From an uncultured Pseudomonadota bacterium (GTDB taxonomy: Bacteria > Myxococcota_A > UBA796 > CAJQPC01): 40,752 bases of DNA. The stretch is from the NCBI GenBank assembly GCA_913060515.1, contig CAJXRZ010000052.1:1-40752 (forward strand), in the 5' to 3' direction. Both the position numbers and the translations under genes were made by a program. A model generated the notes under the pieces. That model was given only the letters and a program-made list of their open reading frames with translations. It did not search any database and was not told the origin of the DNA. Of this stretch, positions 25,292 through 32,991 are shown piece after piece; positions within the stretch are counted from its first letter, which is position 1; the number at the start of each line of letters is the position of its first letter.

Positions 25292-25633
25292 ATGACCCCT
25301 TGTCCCCACTGCGACCGCCACTTGATCCACTCCCCGGACGTCTGTCCGCACTGCAACGAGAGCCTGCGCGGGCCCATGGGCAAGCTGCTCAAGGTCGTGG
25401 GCGCCGGCGCGACCATGATCGTGCTGGCGGCCTGCTATGGCCCCGGCGGCTTTGTGGACTCCGGCCTGGACACCGCCCCTCCCGACACCGACATGGACGG
25501 CGACCCCGACGATACGGACTGCGCCCCGGAGGATCCGGCCGTCTTCACGGGGGCCGATGAGATCTGCAACGACGCCACCGACAACGACTGCGATGGGTTG
25601 ATCGACACGGACGACGACGAATGCGCAAGCTGA
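25292..25633 (+). CDS. Mini-protein: zinc ribbon, hydrophobic segment with lipobox, MopE-type metal-binding motif
   Basis: A 113-residue protein with an AGGAG Shine-Dalgarno at ideal distance. Cys4-x2-Cys7 and Cys18-x2-Cys21 (CPHC twice) form a zinc-ribbon knuckle. Residues 30-47 are hydrophobic and end in LAAC with Cys48, a lipobox placed unusually far from the N-terminus. From about 60 the protein is acidic and ends in the MopE-like pattern D-x-[19 protein letters not shown] and DNDCDG (PF11617-type, named for the Methylococcus copper protein). An internal start at Met29 would give a normal lipoprotein signal, but no Shine-Dalgarno precedes it. It overlaps the next gene by 13 bases and resembles it closely in the C-terminal half. 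It may be a substrate of the radical SAM enzyme two genes on (inference). Confidence 0.75.
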   Translation: MTPCPHCDRHLIHSPDVCPHCNESLRGPMGKLLKVVGAGATMIVLAACYGPGGFVDSGLDTAPPDTDMDGDPDDTDCAPEDPAVFTGADEICNDATDNDCDGLIDTDDDECAS

Positions 25634-25881
25634 TGCTGGCGGCCATCGCCTTGGGTGCTCTGAGCGCCTGCGCAGATGGCCCCATGCTGCTTCCCGCTCC
25701 AGACCGATTCGATACAGCCTGGGAGACTGGTGACGATGCGGATGGAGACGGCGTGGAGGACGAGAACGACTGCGCCCCCCAGGACGCAAACATCTTCCCC
25801 GGAGCCGATGAGATCTGCAACGACGGCGAGGACAACGACTGCGATGAGCTGATCGACGGCGACGACCCGGCCTGCGCCTAA
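25621..25881 (+). CDS. MopE-motif mini-lipoprotein
   Basis: An 86-residue lipoprotein precursor with signal [17 protein letters not shown] (Cys17), a short linker and one MopE-type motif: D-x-[18 protein letters not shown] and DNDCDE. The last 50 residues closely match the end of the preceding mini-protein, and 21 bases (25553-25573 and 25804-25824) are identical, indicating tandem duplication. There is no clear Shine-Dalgarno. The start lies inside the previous gene and the stop TAA abuts the ATG of the radical SAM gene, so the three are coupled. The four Cys after the signal could bind metal, form disulfides or be modified. Confidence 0.75.
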   Translation: MRKLMLAAIALGALSACADGPMLLPAPDRFDTAWETGDDADGDGVEDENDCAPQDANIFPGADEICNDGEDNDCDELIDGDDPACA

Positions 25882-27066
25882 ATGTCCACCCCAAAGATCG
25901 GACGCCACTCCCCCCGCCGCGTCGATCCGCGCGAGGACTTCGCGCCGCTCTATGTGGTGTGGGAGCTGACCTTGAAGTGCGATCTGGCGTGCCGCCACTG
26001 TGGCAGCCGGGCCGGCAAGGCAAGAGAGGCGGAGCTCTCCATGGCCGAGGCCAGGGATGTGGTCGCACAGCTCGCCGAACTGGGGGCCCGAGAGCTGGCA
26101 TTTATCGGGGGAGAAGCATATCTTTACCCCGAATGGCTGCAGATCGTCTCCGCCGCGCGGGACGCTGGCATTCGGCCCACAATGACCTCGGGCGCGCGGG
26201 CCCTAGACGCTGAGATGTGTCAGCGGGCCGCCGATGCTGGGCTCGAGGCCATCAGCGTCAGCGTAGACGGATTGCGCTCCACCCACGACACCCTGCGGGC
26301 GGTGAAAGGAAGCTTTGACGCCTGCATCGAGGCTCTGGGCCACATCCGGGCGGCCGGCATGCAGCCCTTCGCCAACACCCAGATCAACCGCCTGAACCTG
26401 GACGAGCTGCCCGAGCTGACCCAAGTCCTGGAGGCGGCGGGCATCCTGTGCTGGCAGGTTCAGCTCACTGGGCCCATGGGTCGGGCCGCAGACCGGCCAG
26501 AGTGGCTGCTGCAGCCCTACGAGATGCTGGAGGCCTTTGAGGTTGTGGGCCCCCTGGCCAGGGCCATGACCGAACGCGGCATCGTCGTCAATGCCGGGAA
26601 CAACCTGGGCTACTACGGCCCCTATGAGAAGTGGATTCGGCGCGAACCCTACGGCGGCTGCGCAGCGGGACGTCATGTCTTGGGCATTGAGGCCAACGGC
26701 GACATCAAGGGCTGCCCCAGCCTGCCCAGCGGTCCTTATGTGGGCGCCAACCTGCGGGACCATGACCTGGCCACGATCTGGCGAGAGAACAGCCGAGTGG
26801 CATTCGCGCGAGACCGCCGCACCCGCGAGCTCTGGGGGCGCTGCAAGGGCTGCTACTACGCTGAGATCTGCAAGGGCGGATGCTCCTGGACGGCGCATGC
26901 GGCCTTGGGCAAGCGCGGCAACATGCCCTGGTGCCACCACCGGGCCATCGAGGCGAAAAAGGAAGGCCGTCGAGAACGCCTGGAGTTGACCCAAGCCGCC
27001 CCCGGAGACCCCTTCGACTTCGCCCAGTTCAGGCTGATCGAAGAGGACTGGCCGGCCGACAGCTAA
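25882..27066 (+). CDS. Radical SAM/SPASM domain enzyme
   Basis: A 394-residue cytosolic enzyme. The radical SAM cluster motif Cys33-x3-Cys37-x2-Cys40 lies in WELTLKCDLACRHCGSRAG. The GGEAYL motif (SAM binding) and a TIM-barrel pattern follow. A SPASM-type C-terminal region has GGCAAGRHVLGIEANGDIKG, KGCPSLPS, then CKGCYYAEICKGGC and a final Cys, enough ligands for auxiliary Fe-S clusters. SPASM enzymes mature ribosomal peptides or modify proteins. The WELTLxCD...CGSRAG opening resembles the 'GDL motif peptide' maturase group from memory; this was not checked. It is translated directly after two small MopE-motif proteins, which are the obvious candidate substrates. Confidence 0.88.
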   Translation: MSTPKIGRHSPRRVDPREDFAPLYVVWELTLKCDLACRHCGSRAGKAREAELSMAEARDVVAQLAELGARELAFIGGEAYLYPEWLQIVSAARDAGIRPTMTSGARALDAEMCQRAADAGLEAISVSVDGLRSTHDTLRAVKGSFDACIEALGHIRAAGMQPFANTQINRLNLDELPELTQVLEAAGILCWQVQLTGPMGRAADRPEWLLQPYEMLEAFEVVGPLARAMTERGIVVNAGNNLGYYGPYEKWIRREPYGGCAAGRHVLGIEANGDIKGCPSLPSGPYVGANLRDHDLATIWRENSRVAFARDRRTRELWGRCKGCYYAEICKGGCSWTAHAALGKRGNMPWCHHRAIEAKKEGRRERLELTQAAPGDPFDFAQFRLIEEDWPADS

Positions 27067-27088
27067 GCCAACTGGCGAGCCGGCTGGC
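27067..27088 (+). terminator. Stem-loop immediately after the radical SAM gene
   Basis: GCCAACTGG and CCGGCTGGC pair over nine positions with one mismatch and one G-U, around the loop CGAG, directly after the TAA. AAGACC follows, so there is no T run. It probably marks the end of the mini-protein/radical SAM operon. Confidence 0.4.
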
Positions 27089-27129
27089 AAGACCTCGGAC
27101 AGTGCCACCCCCGCAACGCGCGGCTACCC

Positions 27130-27675
27130 ATGGAATGGAAGACTCCTGGAGGAATCGTGCTGATCTTGTCTCTCTTGGCCTGCGGGCTGACCACCATCTC
27201 CATCGAAGAGAGCGCCCAAACAGAAGTTCCAAAGGCGACGATCGCAGAGGTCCTTCTTGGCGACATGGGCTTTGGTGACTTTGTGAGCATGGACCTGACG
27301 CAGTCCAGTGAGCTGGCCAATCAGGGCGTGGAGCCCGGCGATGTAGAGGACGTGCGCCTGACCTACATGGAGCTGGAGGCCCTGACCCCAGAGGGCGATG
27401 ACTTGAGCTTCTTCAACGAGATGCGCATCTTCGTTCAGGCGCCGGATCTGGATCGCCAAGAGCTGGCCTGGGCCGAGGACTTTCCAGAAGGAGAGAGCCT
27501 CGTGATCTTCACCTTGGAGGAGGTGGATCTGACCCCCTACGCGGTGAGTCAGTCCATGACCTTCGACATCGAGGTCGACGCCGCACGCCCAGAGGACGAC
27601 ACCGTGGTCGAAGCCCGCTTCGGCGTAGACGTGCGCGTGACAGGACAAGGAATCCGCAACAACGCCCAGCGCTGA
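27130..27675 (+). CDS. Small hypothetical lipoprotein
   Basis: A 181-residue exported protein with a LLAC lipobox (Cys18 from the ATG). An alternative GTG at 27157 follows a GGAGG by four bases and would leave only eight residues before the Cys, as in some other lipoproteins of this window; the ATG has no Shine-Dalgarno. The mature part is acidic with a beta-sandwich look (SMTFDIEVDAARPEDD, VVEARFGVDVRVTG). I recognise no family. It sits 63 bases after the radical SAM gene and 48 before the next exported protein. Confidence 0.72.
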   Translation: MEWKTPGGIVLILSLLACGLTTISIEESAQTEVPKATIAEVLLGDMGFGDFVSMDLTQSSELANQGVEPGDVEDVRLTYMELEALTPEGDDLSFFNEMRIFVQAPDLDRQELAWAEDFPEGESLVIFTLEEVDLTPYAVSQSMTFDIEVDAARPEDDTVVEARFGVDVRVTGQGIRNNAQR

Positions 27676-27723
27676 GCGGGGTGCAAAGGCAGACCCTGGC
27701 CCCTTGGGGTGTAGACTTGAGCC

Positions 27724-28416
27724 ATGTTGCTCTTGCTCGCCGCGACGGCCTTTGCCGACACCCAGTCCCTCGAGTACGCGATCACCGCAGCCGGTCTGCC
27801 GGTGGGCACGCGCTCCCTCAAGATCACCTACCTGCCCGGCCCCCAAGGCGAGCAGCGGCTGCTGGAGTGCTACACCGAGATCCCCATCGCGGGCTTCTCC
27901 CAGCGGGTCAGCGGTCTCTCCGCCGACAGCCTTCCTCCCGGATTCGCGGCGAACAACGCCCAGGGTGGAGAGAGCTGGGAGGTCCAAGCTGTGCGCAACG
28001 CCGGCGGTCTCCAGGTGCACTTTGTGGACGCACGCGGCACCCAGAGCAGCCAGTTCGCCTTCCACCAGGTCAGCACGACCTCGCTGGCGCTGATGGATCC
28101 CGAGCGCTCCTTGGGCCAAGCCAGCCAACTGGACATGCTCTCGGCGGAGACCGGCGAGCTCCTCAGCGGCCCCCTCCAGCTCCTGGGCAGTGAGACGGTG
28201 CAAGTCGGCGCGAAGAGCCTGCCCGCCCAGCACTACCTCTGGACCCCGGAGACCGGGCCGGTGCATCTCTTCTACGGAGAGCAAGGCGTGCTGCTTCAGA
28301 CCCGCACCCGCGTGGCCGGACAACAGGTCGAGCTCACCCTGACCGAGCCTCCGCAGACCCGTGAGCTGGAGCTGAACCTGGACCTGGGTCCGGCCGTTCA
28401 GGAAGAGTCCCTCTGA
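27724..28416 (+). CDS. Exported hypothetical protein, DUF3108-like
   Basis: A 230-residue protein. The signal is only 11 residues, MLLLLAATAFA, without Lys or Arg; an in-frame TGA two codons upstream excludes an earlier start. The mature part begins with SLEYAITAAGLPVGTRSLKI and continues as alternating strands, reminiscent of the DUF3108 beta-barrel-like fold (a G-x-P-V-G-x-x element near the N-terminus). The function is unknown; probably periplasmic. Its end overlaps the likely non-ATG start of the Nudix gene. Confidence 0.72.
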   Translation: MLLLLAATAFADTQSLEYAITAAGLPVGTRSLKITYLPGPQGEQRLLECYTEIPIAGFSQRVSGLSADSLPPGFAANNAQGGESWEVQAVRNAGGLQVHFVDARGTQSSQFAFHQVSTTSLALMDPERSLGQASQLDMLSAETGELLSGPLQLLGSETVQVGAKSLPAQHYLWTPETGPVHLFYGEQGVLLQTRTRVAGQQVELTLTEPPQTRELELNLDLGPAVQEESL

Positions 28417-29087
28417 ACCTCCACGCAGACCTGCTCCAGGGCGCCCGCCTTGCCGAGCTTCAGGTGGTCTGGCACGACCAAGCTTGGAGAGCCGCCAATC
28501 GCCCCAGCAGCCTGCCCGGTCTCTACGACGGCGAGCTGGCCCGTTTGATGCGCATCGAGGGGCACACCCTGCACCTGCAGCCCACCGGATACTTCGACCA
28601 CTGGGCCACCAACCTGCAGCCCCAGGCCCCCGCCGGCGGCTGCGCGGATCCTCTGGGCATCAACGCCCTGGTCTGGGATGTGGAGGGCAGCTTGGTGCTC
28701 AACCGACGCTCCCCGAGCTTGGCCCTGCGTCCTGGCCAGCTCGCACCCGGATTCTCCGGCGCAGTCGAGGCCAGAGATCTGCGCCCCGGCCCCCTGCAGG
28801 ACTGCGATCTGCTGCGGGAGCTGCGGGAGGAGCTGGGCCCGGTTCAACCCACCCGAACCCGGCTCTTGGGTCTGGTGCGCGAGCCCGAGCGCCACGGCAC
28901 GCCCGACCTGTTCTTGGAGTGTTGGCTGCCAGTGCCCGCACGCGCTTTGCCCGGATCCCCCGAAGGGCAGGTGCTCGCAGTGAAATCCGGAGCCGAGATC
29001 CAGCGTAGAGTAGAGGAGCTCGGCCCGATCTCCGTGCCCCTGCGAACCGCATGGGCCCTACGTGCCCGCCTGGAGAATGTGCGATGA
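28413..29087 (+). CDS. Nudix-family protein resembling NUDT22 (UDP-sugar diphosphatase type)
   Basis: A 224-residue cytosolic protein if translation starts at the CTG at 28413, which has AGGAAG six bases upstream. The first common start is GTG at 28464 (207 residues), but the protein-like sequence ADLLQGARLAEL before it and the tight packing favour the earlier one. Residues around LYDGELARL, CADPLGINALVWDVEGSLVLNRRS and RELREELG match the layout of NUDT22: an N-terminal substrate domain, then ADPLG, the RRS strand and a Nudix helix with the RExxEE acids partly kept. UDP-glucose-type hydrolysis is inferred from that resemblance. It overlaps the next gene by ATGA. Confidence 0.72.
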   Translation: MNLHADLLQGARLAELQVVWHDQAWRAANRPSSLPGLYDGELARLMRIEGHTLHLQPTGYFDHWATNLQPQAPAGGCADPLGINALVWDVEGSLVLNRRSPSLALRPGQLAPGFSGAVEARDLRPGPLQDCDLLRELREELGPVQPTRTRLLGLVREPERHGTPDLFLECWLPVPARALPGSPEGQVLAVKSGAEIQRRVEELGPISVPLRTAWALRARLENVR

Positions 29088-31021
29088 AGGACCGTTTCTG
29101 GCTCAAAGCCCTGGCGGCTCTGGTCCTGTTCTCCGCCCTGATCATGACCGCCGTCGTGCTGCTCTACCGCAGCGCTGTGACCCCGGAGGAGGTCAGCGAG
29201 GAGCTCAGCACACGCCCCATTCCGGTGGTCGTCGAGCACCGCTCCAAGCAAACGGGCACCTACAAGGTGGTCGGCATCGTGGTCGATCCCGAAGGCGTGC
29301 CGGTCCCCGGCGTGCGCATCGAGGCCTACGTCGAAGGCGACAACCCAAGCTGGGTGACGGACGAGGACGGCTTCTTCAGCGGCACCTTGGACCAGGCCGG
29401 CAGCTTGGTGATTCCAGACCGCGCATCGGACCCCAGAGAAGTGGAGGTAGACAGCGAGCGCTTGGATCTACGCTTCGTGGTCGCCGAGCTCTGCCCCTTC
29501 ACCGTCCACGTGCAGGACGAGAGCGGCGCGCCCTTGGATCAGGCCGAAGTGGACTTCAGCGTGCAGACCGGCCACGGGACAGACTCCGCCGATGCCCTGA
29601 CCGACGCAAGCGGCGATGCGCTGTTCCCCCAGGCTGGCTGCGGGGTCGCTCAGGTACACGTCCACCACGCCGAGCACAGCTCAAAGCGACGTCGGGACAT
29701 CGATACGGTGGTGGAGCAGGAGCTCACCGTGACTCTCGTCCAGGGGATCTGGCTGCGCGGTCAGGTGGTGGACCTGGAGGACCAGCCCATCCACGAGGCA
29801 AGCATCCGGGCAGGAGACAGCCGCGCCTACACCGACCAAGAGGGCAGCTACCAAGTCAAAGTGGACCCCGCCCGCCTGACCGAGGTGTCCGCTCGAGCCG
29901 AAGGATTCCGACCAGCCAGCGAGCCTCTGCGCCTGCCCGCCGACGCCCAAGAGGCAGAGCTGGACCTGGTGTTGGAGCGGGCCCGAGAGGTGGAGGTGTA
30001 CTGCGCGGGCCTGCCCAACGACAGCTGCGAGACAGTCATCCCCATCATGTGCACCCACCCCTGGCTGCCCCTGGGGCCAGGCTGCGAGAGCGGAGAACCA
30101 ACGGTCTGCGAGTGTCCGAACGGTCAGGGTGCCGTACGCGGAGGGGGCCAGAGCGTCGGCGTCTCTCCCACCGATGAGGTCGTCTGGCTGGACTTTCGAA
30201 TCGGAGGCGGCATCGAAGGACGGGTGACCCAGAGCGGGGTGCCTGCTCCGTGCACCGCGATCGCCACCTACGTTCCCCAGAGCATCGGCGACATGACCAA
30301 GGGCCTGGCCATCATCCGAACGGCGGAGTGCGACCCGGACGGAAACTTCAGCATGCTCGGCTTGCATCCAGGAGCCTGGATGGTCGACCTGCGCGCCGGC
30401 CAAGACATGAGCGGCTCCTCCCGGCAGCTCCCCTTCGTTCAAGTGGCCGATTCGATGGTCGATGTGGGGGAGATCGACTTCGATGGTGGAGGACGCATCA
30501 CCGGAGTCGTCGTGGACGGCCTGACTGGACAGGGCAAGCCCGGCGAGGCGGTGGTCGCTGTGGACTCGACGCCGGAGAACCCTGCGCTGCCCAGGACCGC
30601 CACCGGCATCTCCACCAGCGAGGGTCAGTTCATCCTCATGGGCCTGGACGACGGCGACTACGACGTCTTTGTGGGCACTTCTCCCTTTCAGAAGGTCCAG
30701 GTCAGTGTGGTCGACGGCGTCAACCCCGGCGAGCTGGTTCTCGAGTCCCGTGGCGCAGACCTGCTGGATGAACAAGGATTTCACCTGATCACAGACGAGG
30801 CCGGAGACCTGGTGGTCGACACCCTGACCGACGGGGGACTAGCCCAGGAAGCAGGCCTGGAATCGGGCGACCGCGTTGACGGTGTGATCCTCTTCGGCAT
30901 GGACCTGGAAGAGCAATTCCCAGACTACAACCTCAGCGAAACCGTCTTGGGCAGCTACGATGGGCCCGGTGTTTCGCTCAAGGTCGACCGCGACGGCCAA
31001 GAGGTGGTCATCGACCTTTAG
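29084..31021 (+). CDS. Membrane-anchored protein with carboxypeptidase-regulatory-like repeats and C-terminal PDZ-like domain
   Basis: A 645-residue protein starting at 29084 with GGAG upstream and one N-terminal transmembrane anchor (about 8-28). The rest faces the periplasm. At least four beta-sandwich segments of the CarboxypepD_reg type are visible by motifs such as GIVVDPEGVPVPGVRIEAY, RGQVVDLEDQPIHEASIRAG, GRVTQSGVPAPCTAIA and GVVVDGLTGQGKPGEAVVAV. Each ends in a G-x-F or G-x-Y-x-V strand. From about 565 a PDZ-like fold follows (GGLAQEAGLESGDRVDGV). Such proteins often bind polymers or other proteins. No catalytic site is seen. Four Cys near residues 305-350 may form disulfides. Confidence 0.8.
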   Translation: MKDRFWLKALAALVLFSALIMTAVVLLYRSAVTPEEVSEELSTRPIPVVVEHRSKQTGTYKVVGIVVDPEGVPVPGVRIEAYVEGDNPSWVTDEDGFFSGTLDQAGSLVIPDRASDPREVEVDSERLDLRFVVAELCPFTVHVQDESGAPLDQAEVDFSVQTGHGTDSADALTDASGDALFPQAGCGVAQVHVHHAEHSSKRRRDIDTVVEQELTVTLVQGIWLRGQVVDLEDQPIHEASIRAGDSRAYTDQEGSYQVKVDPARLTEVSARAEGFRPASEPLRLPADAQEAELDLVLERAREVEVYCAGLPNDSCETVIPIMCTHPWLPLGPGCESGEPTVCECPNGQGAVRGGGQSVGVSPTDEVVWLDFRIGGGIEGRVTQSGVPAPCTAIATYVPQSIGDMTKGLAIIRTAECDPDGNFSMLGLHPGAWMVDLRAGQDMSGSSRQLPFVQVADSMVDVGEIDFDGGGRITGVVVDGLTGQGKPGEAVVAVDSTPENPALPRTATGISTSEGQFILMGLDDGDYDVFVGTSPFQKVQVSVVDGVNPGELVLESRGADLLDEQGFHLITDEAGDLVVDTLTDGGLAQEAGLESGDRVDGVILFGMDLEEQFPDYNLSETVLGSYDGPGVSLKVDRDGQEVVIDL

Positions 31022-31045
31022 CTGGCGCCACGGAGATCCCGCCCC

Positions 31046-32878
31046 ATGCTCTTGCTGCTGCTCGCTTGTGCGAACGACAACACCTTGGACTCGGCCGCCT
31101 TCGCGCCCATCCAGGATCTGGACGGCGACGGGATCATCTCCTCCCTGGACTGCAGCGACACGAACCCGAACGTGGGCCTGCCTGGCCTGTATTGGACCGA
31201 CAACGACGGGGATGGCTACGGGGCCGGTGACTCCTTTGAGAGCTGCGCCCCCCTGATCGGAACCGCGGACGAGTCCGGCGACTGCGACGACGCCAACCCA
31301 ACCTTGAACCCCGGTGAATCTGAGATCGCCTGCTCCGGGCTGGACGAGGACTGCAACGGGGTGGCCGACGCTGGCATGACCGTGGGCACCCACTTCGAGA
31401 CCCTAAACCAAGCCCTCGCGGCAACTTCGCCTGGGGATGTGGTCTGCCTGCCAGGAGGCACCTGGCTGGGCGGCTTCGATGCCCCCAGCGGCGTCACCTT
31501 GATGGGCCAAGGCTCGGGCCAGACCTATCTGCAGTCCGACGGCTCCGGTCCCGTGGTGCGCGCCACCGGTGACTTGACCCTGATGTCGATGACCGTGCGG
31601 GGTGGCACCAGCATCGTCGAGACCGTGCCGGACAGCGTCGTGCGCCTCGAAGGCATTGAGATCGGGACCATGGCCCTCTCTACGACGGAGGAGGCCCACC
31701 TCGTGAAGCTGGACGGCGGGCGCCTGGAGCTCTTGGACGTGTCCATTCCCGGCCTCTTTCTCGAGACCGAGGCCAGCGTCGACGGCCTGCTCTTTGATGC
31801 CGGCAGTGCGGATCTGGTCGTGCGCAACCTGTCGGTGGAAGACCTGGATGTCATCAGCGAAGGCAGCGCAGATGGACTGCTCTTCCGAGGAAGCGGAGAC
31901 TGGAAAATTATTGGGCTAACCAGCCTTCTGGCCCACATGTCATCCCAGGGCAGCGGCAGCCTGATGCACAGCCAAGGGGGCGCCGTCATTTTGGACCAGG
32001 TGACCTGGCTCTCCGGTGGATTCGAGACCGGCGCCGAGCTGCGCTTCATCGACCTGGAGCAAGGCAGCCTGGTCGCTGAGCGCATCCAGTTGGACGCCAT
32101 CGCACTGGAGGCGGTCGGCACCACCACCTTGCTCTCCCTGCGGGAGCTGGACAGCGTGGCCTCGCTCAGGCTGAGCATGATCAAGCCGCGCATCCAGACC
32201 CAAGGTCGGGCCTGTGTGGTCGAGGTGGTCGGGGGGAGCGACACCCTCCTTCAACAGACCGCTTGGTACGGCGCCACCTTTGAGCTCCCCAACAACAGCG
32301 GGGGCCTGCTCTGCGCCAGCGAGGGCGCCCAAGTGTTCATCCAGAACGCTGCGATGGCCGCCAACCAAGCCAACGTCGAGGAGATGGGGCCCTGGCTCGA
32401 CGCGGTAAACGCGGACGTGAGCCTGAGTCAGGTAGACTTGGTCGGCAACCGTGTGAGCGGCGAGTACGGCACGGCCTACGCGATGATCGGCGGGGAGAGC
32501 GCGAACTGGTCGGTACACAACACCAGCTTTGTAGACAACGAGGCGGTGGCCACCAAGCGCAACCAAGGCGCCAACGTCTTCCACGCCCGCGATGAGGCCG
32601 TGACCTTGCTCTGGGCCTACAGCAACGTGTGGCAAAACAGCGGGATGTCCCTGGACTTTTCTCAAGGGAACAAAATGGAATGGGAGGCGGTGGACACCCT
32701 GAACACCGACCCCACCTACGTGCGCACCACCGGCGATGACCCCTTGCAGTGGGACCTGTACCTGGGCAAAGACTCGCCCATGATCGACGCTGGGGACCCG
32801 GATCTTGTGGACTGGTACGACAGCAGCCGCAGCGACGTGGGAGCCTTTGGTGGCGAATTCGGCGGCTGGCGGCCCTGA
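31046..32878 (+). CDS. MopE-motif lipoprotein with parallel beta-helix domain
   Basis: A 610-residue exported protein. The ATG at 31046 (GGAG ten bases before) gives only seven residues, all uncharged, before Cys8 (LLAC). A CTG at 31022 would add MAPRSRP, a basic n-region, but has no Shine-Dalgarno. Residues about 22-110 carry MopE/calcium-type motifs (DLDGDG, DNDGDGYG, DCDDANP, LDEDCNG). The remainder is a long series of short strands with TLMGQGSG and MTVRGGTSI-type turns. It ends in SPMIDAGDPD and SDVGAFGG, the usual terminus of parallel beta-helix surface proteins. It is probably surface-exposed; no enzymatic site is recognised. Confidence 0.82.
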   Translation: MLLLLLACANDNTLDSAAFAPIQDLDGDGIISSLDCSDTNPNVGLPGLYWTDNDGDGYGAGDSFESCAPLIGTADESGDCDDANPTLNPGESEIACSGLDEDCNGVADAGMTVGTHFETLNQALAATSPGDVVCLPGGTWLGGFDAPSGVTLMGQGSGQTYLQSDGSGPVVRATGDLTLMSMTVRGGTSIVETVPDSVVRLEGIEIGTMALSTTEEAHLVKLDGGRLELLDVSIPGLFLETEASVDGLLFDAGSADLVVRNLSVEDLDVISEGSADGLLFRGSGDWKIIGLTSLLAHMSSQGSGSLMHSQGGAVILDQVTWLSGGFETGAELRFIDLEQGSLVAERIQLDAIALEAVGTTTLLSLRELDSVASLRLSMIKPRIQTQGRACVVEVVGGSDTLLQQTAWYGATFELPNNSGGLLCASEGAQVFIQNAAMAANQANVEEMGPWLDAVNADVSLSQVDLVGNRVSGEYGTAYAMIGGESANWSVHNTSFVDNEAVATKRNQGANVFHARDEAVTLLWAYSNVWQNSGMSLDFSQGNKMEWEAVDTLNTDPTYVRTTGDDPLQWDLYLGKDSPMIDAGDPDLVDWYDSSRSDVGAFGGEFGGWRP

Positions 32879-32991
32879 TCCCGCCGAACGGGCGCCTCTC
32901 GCGAACCTAAGAGGTCTCGCGCATGTAAGAACTTCGGGGGGTACGGCCCGTGATGCCAGCGCATTAGCCTAAAAGCAACTGAGGAGACCCC

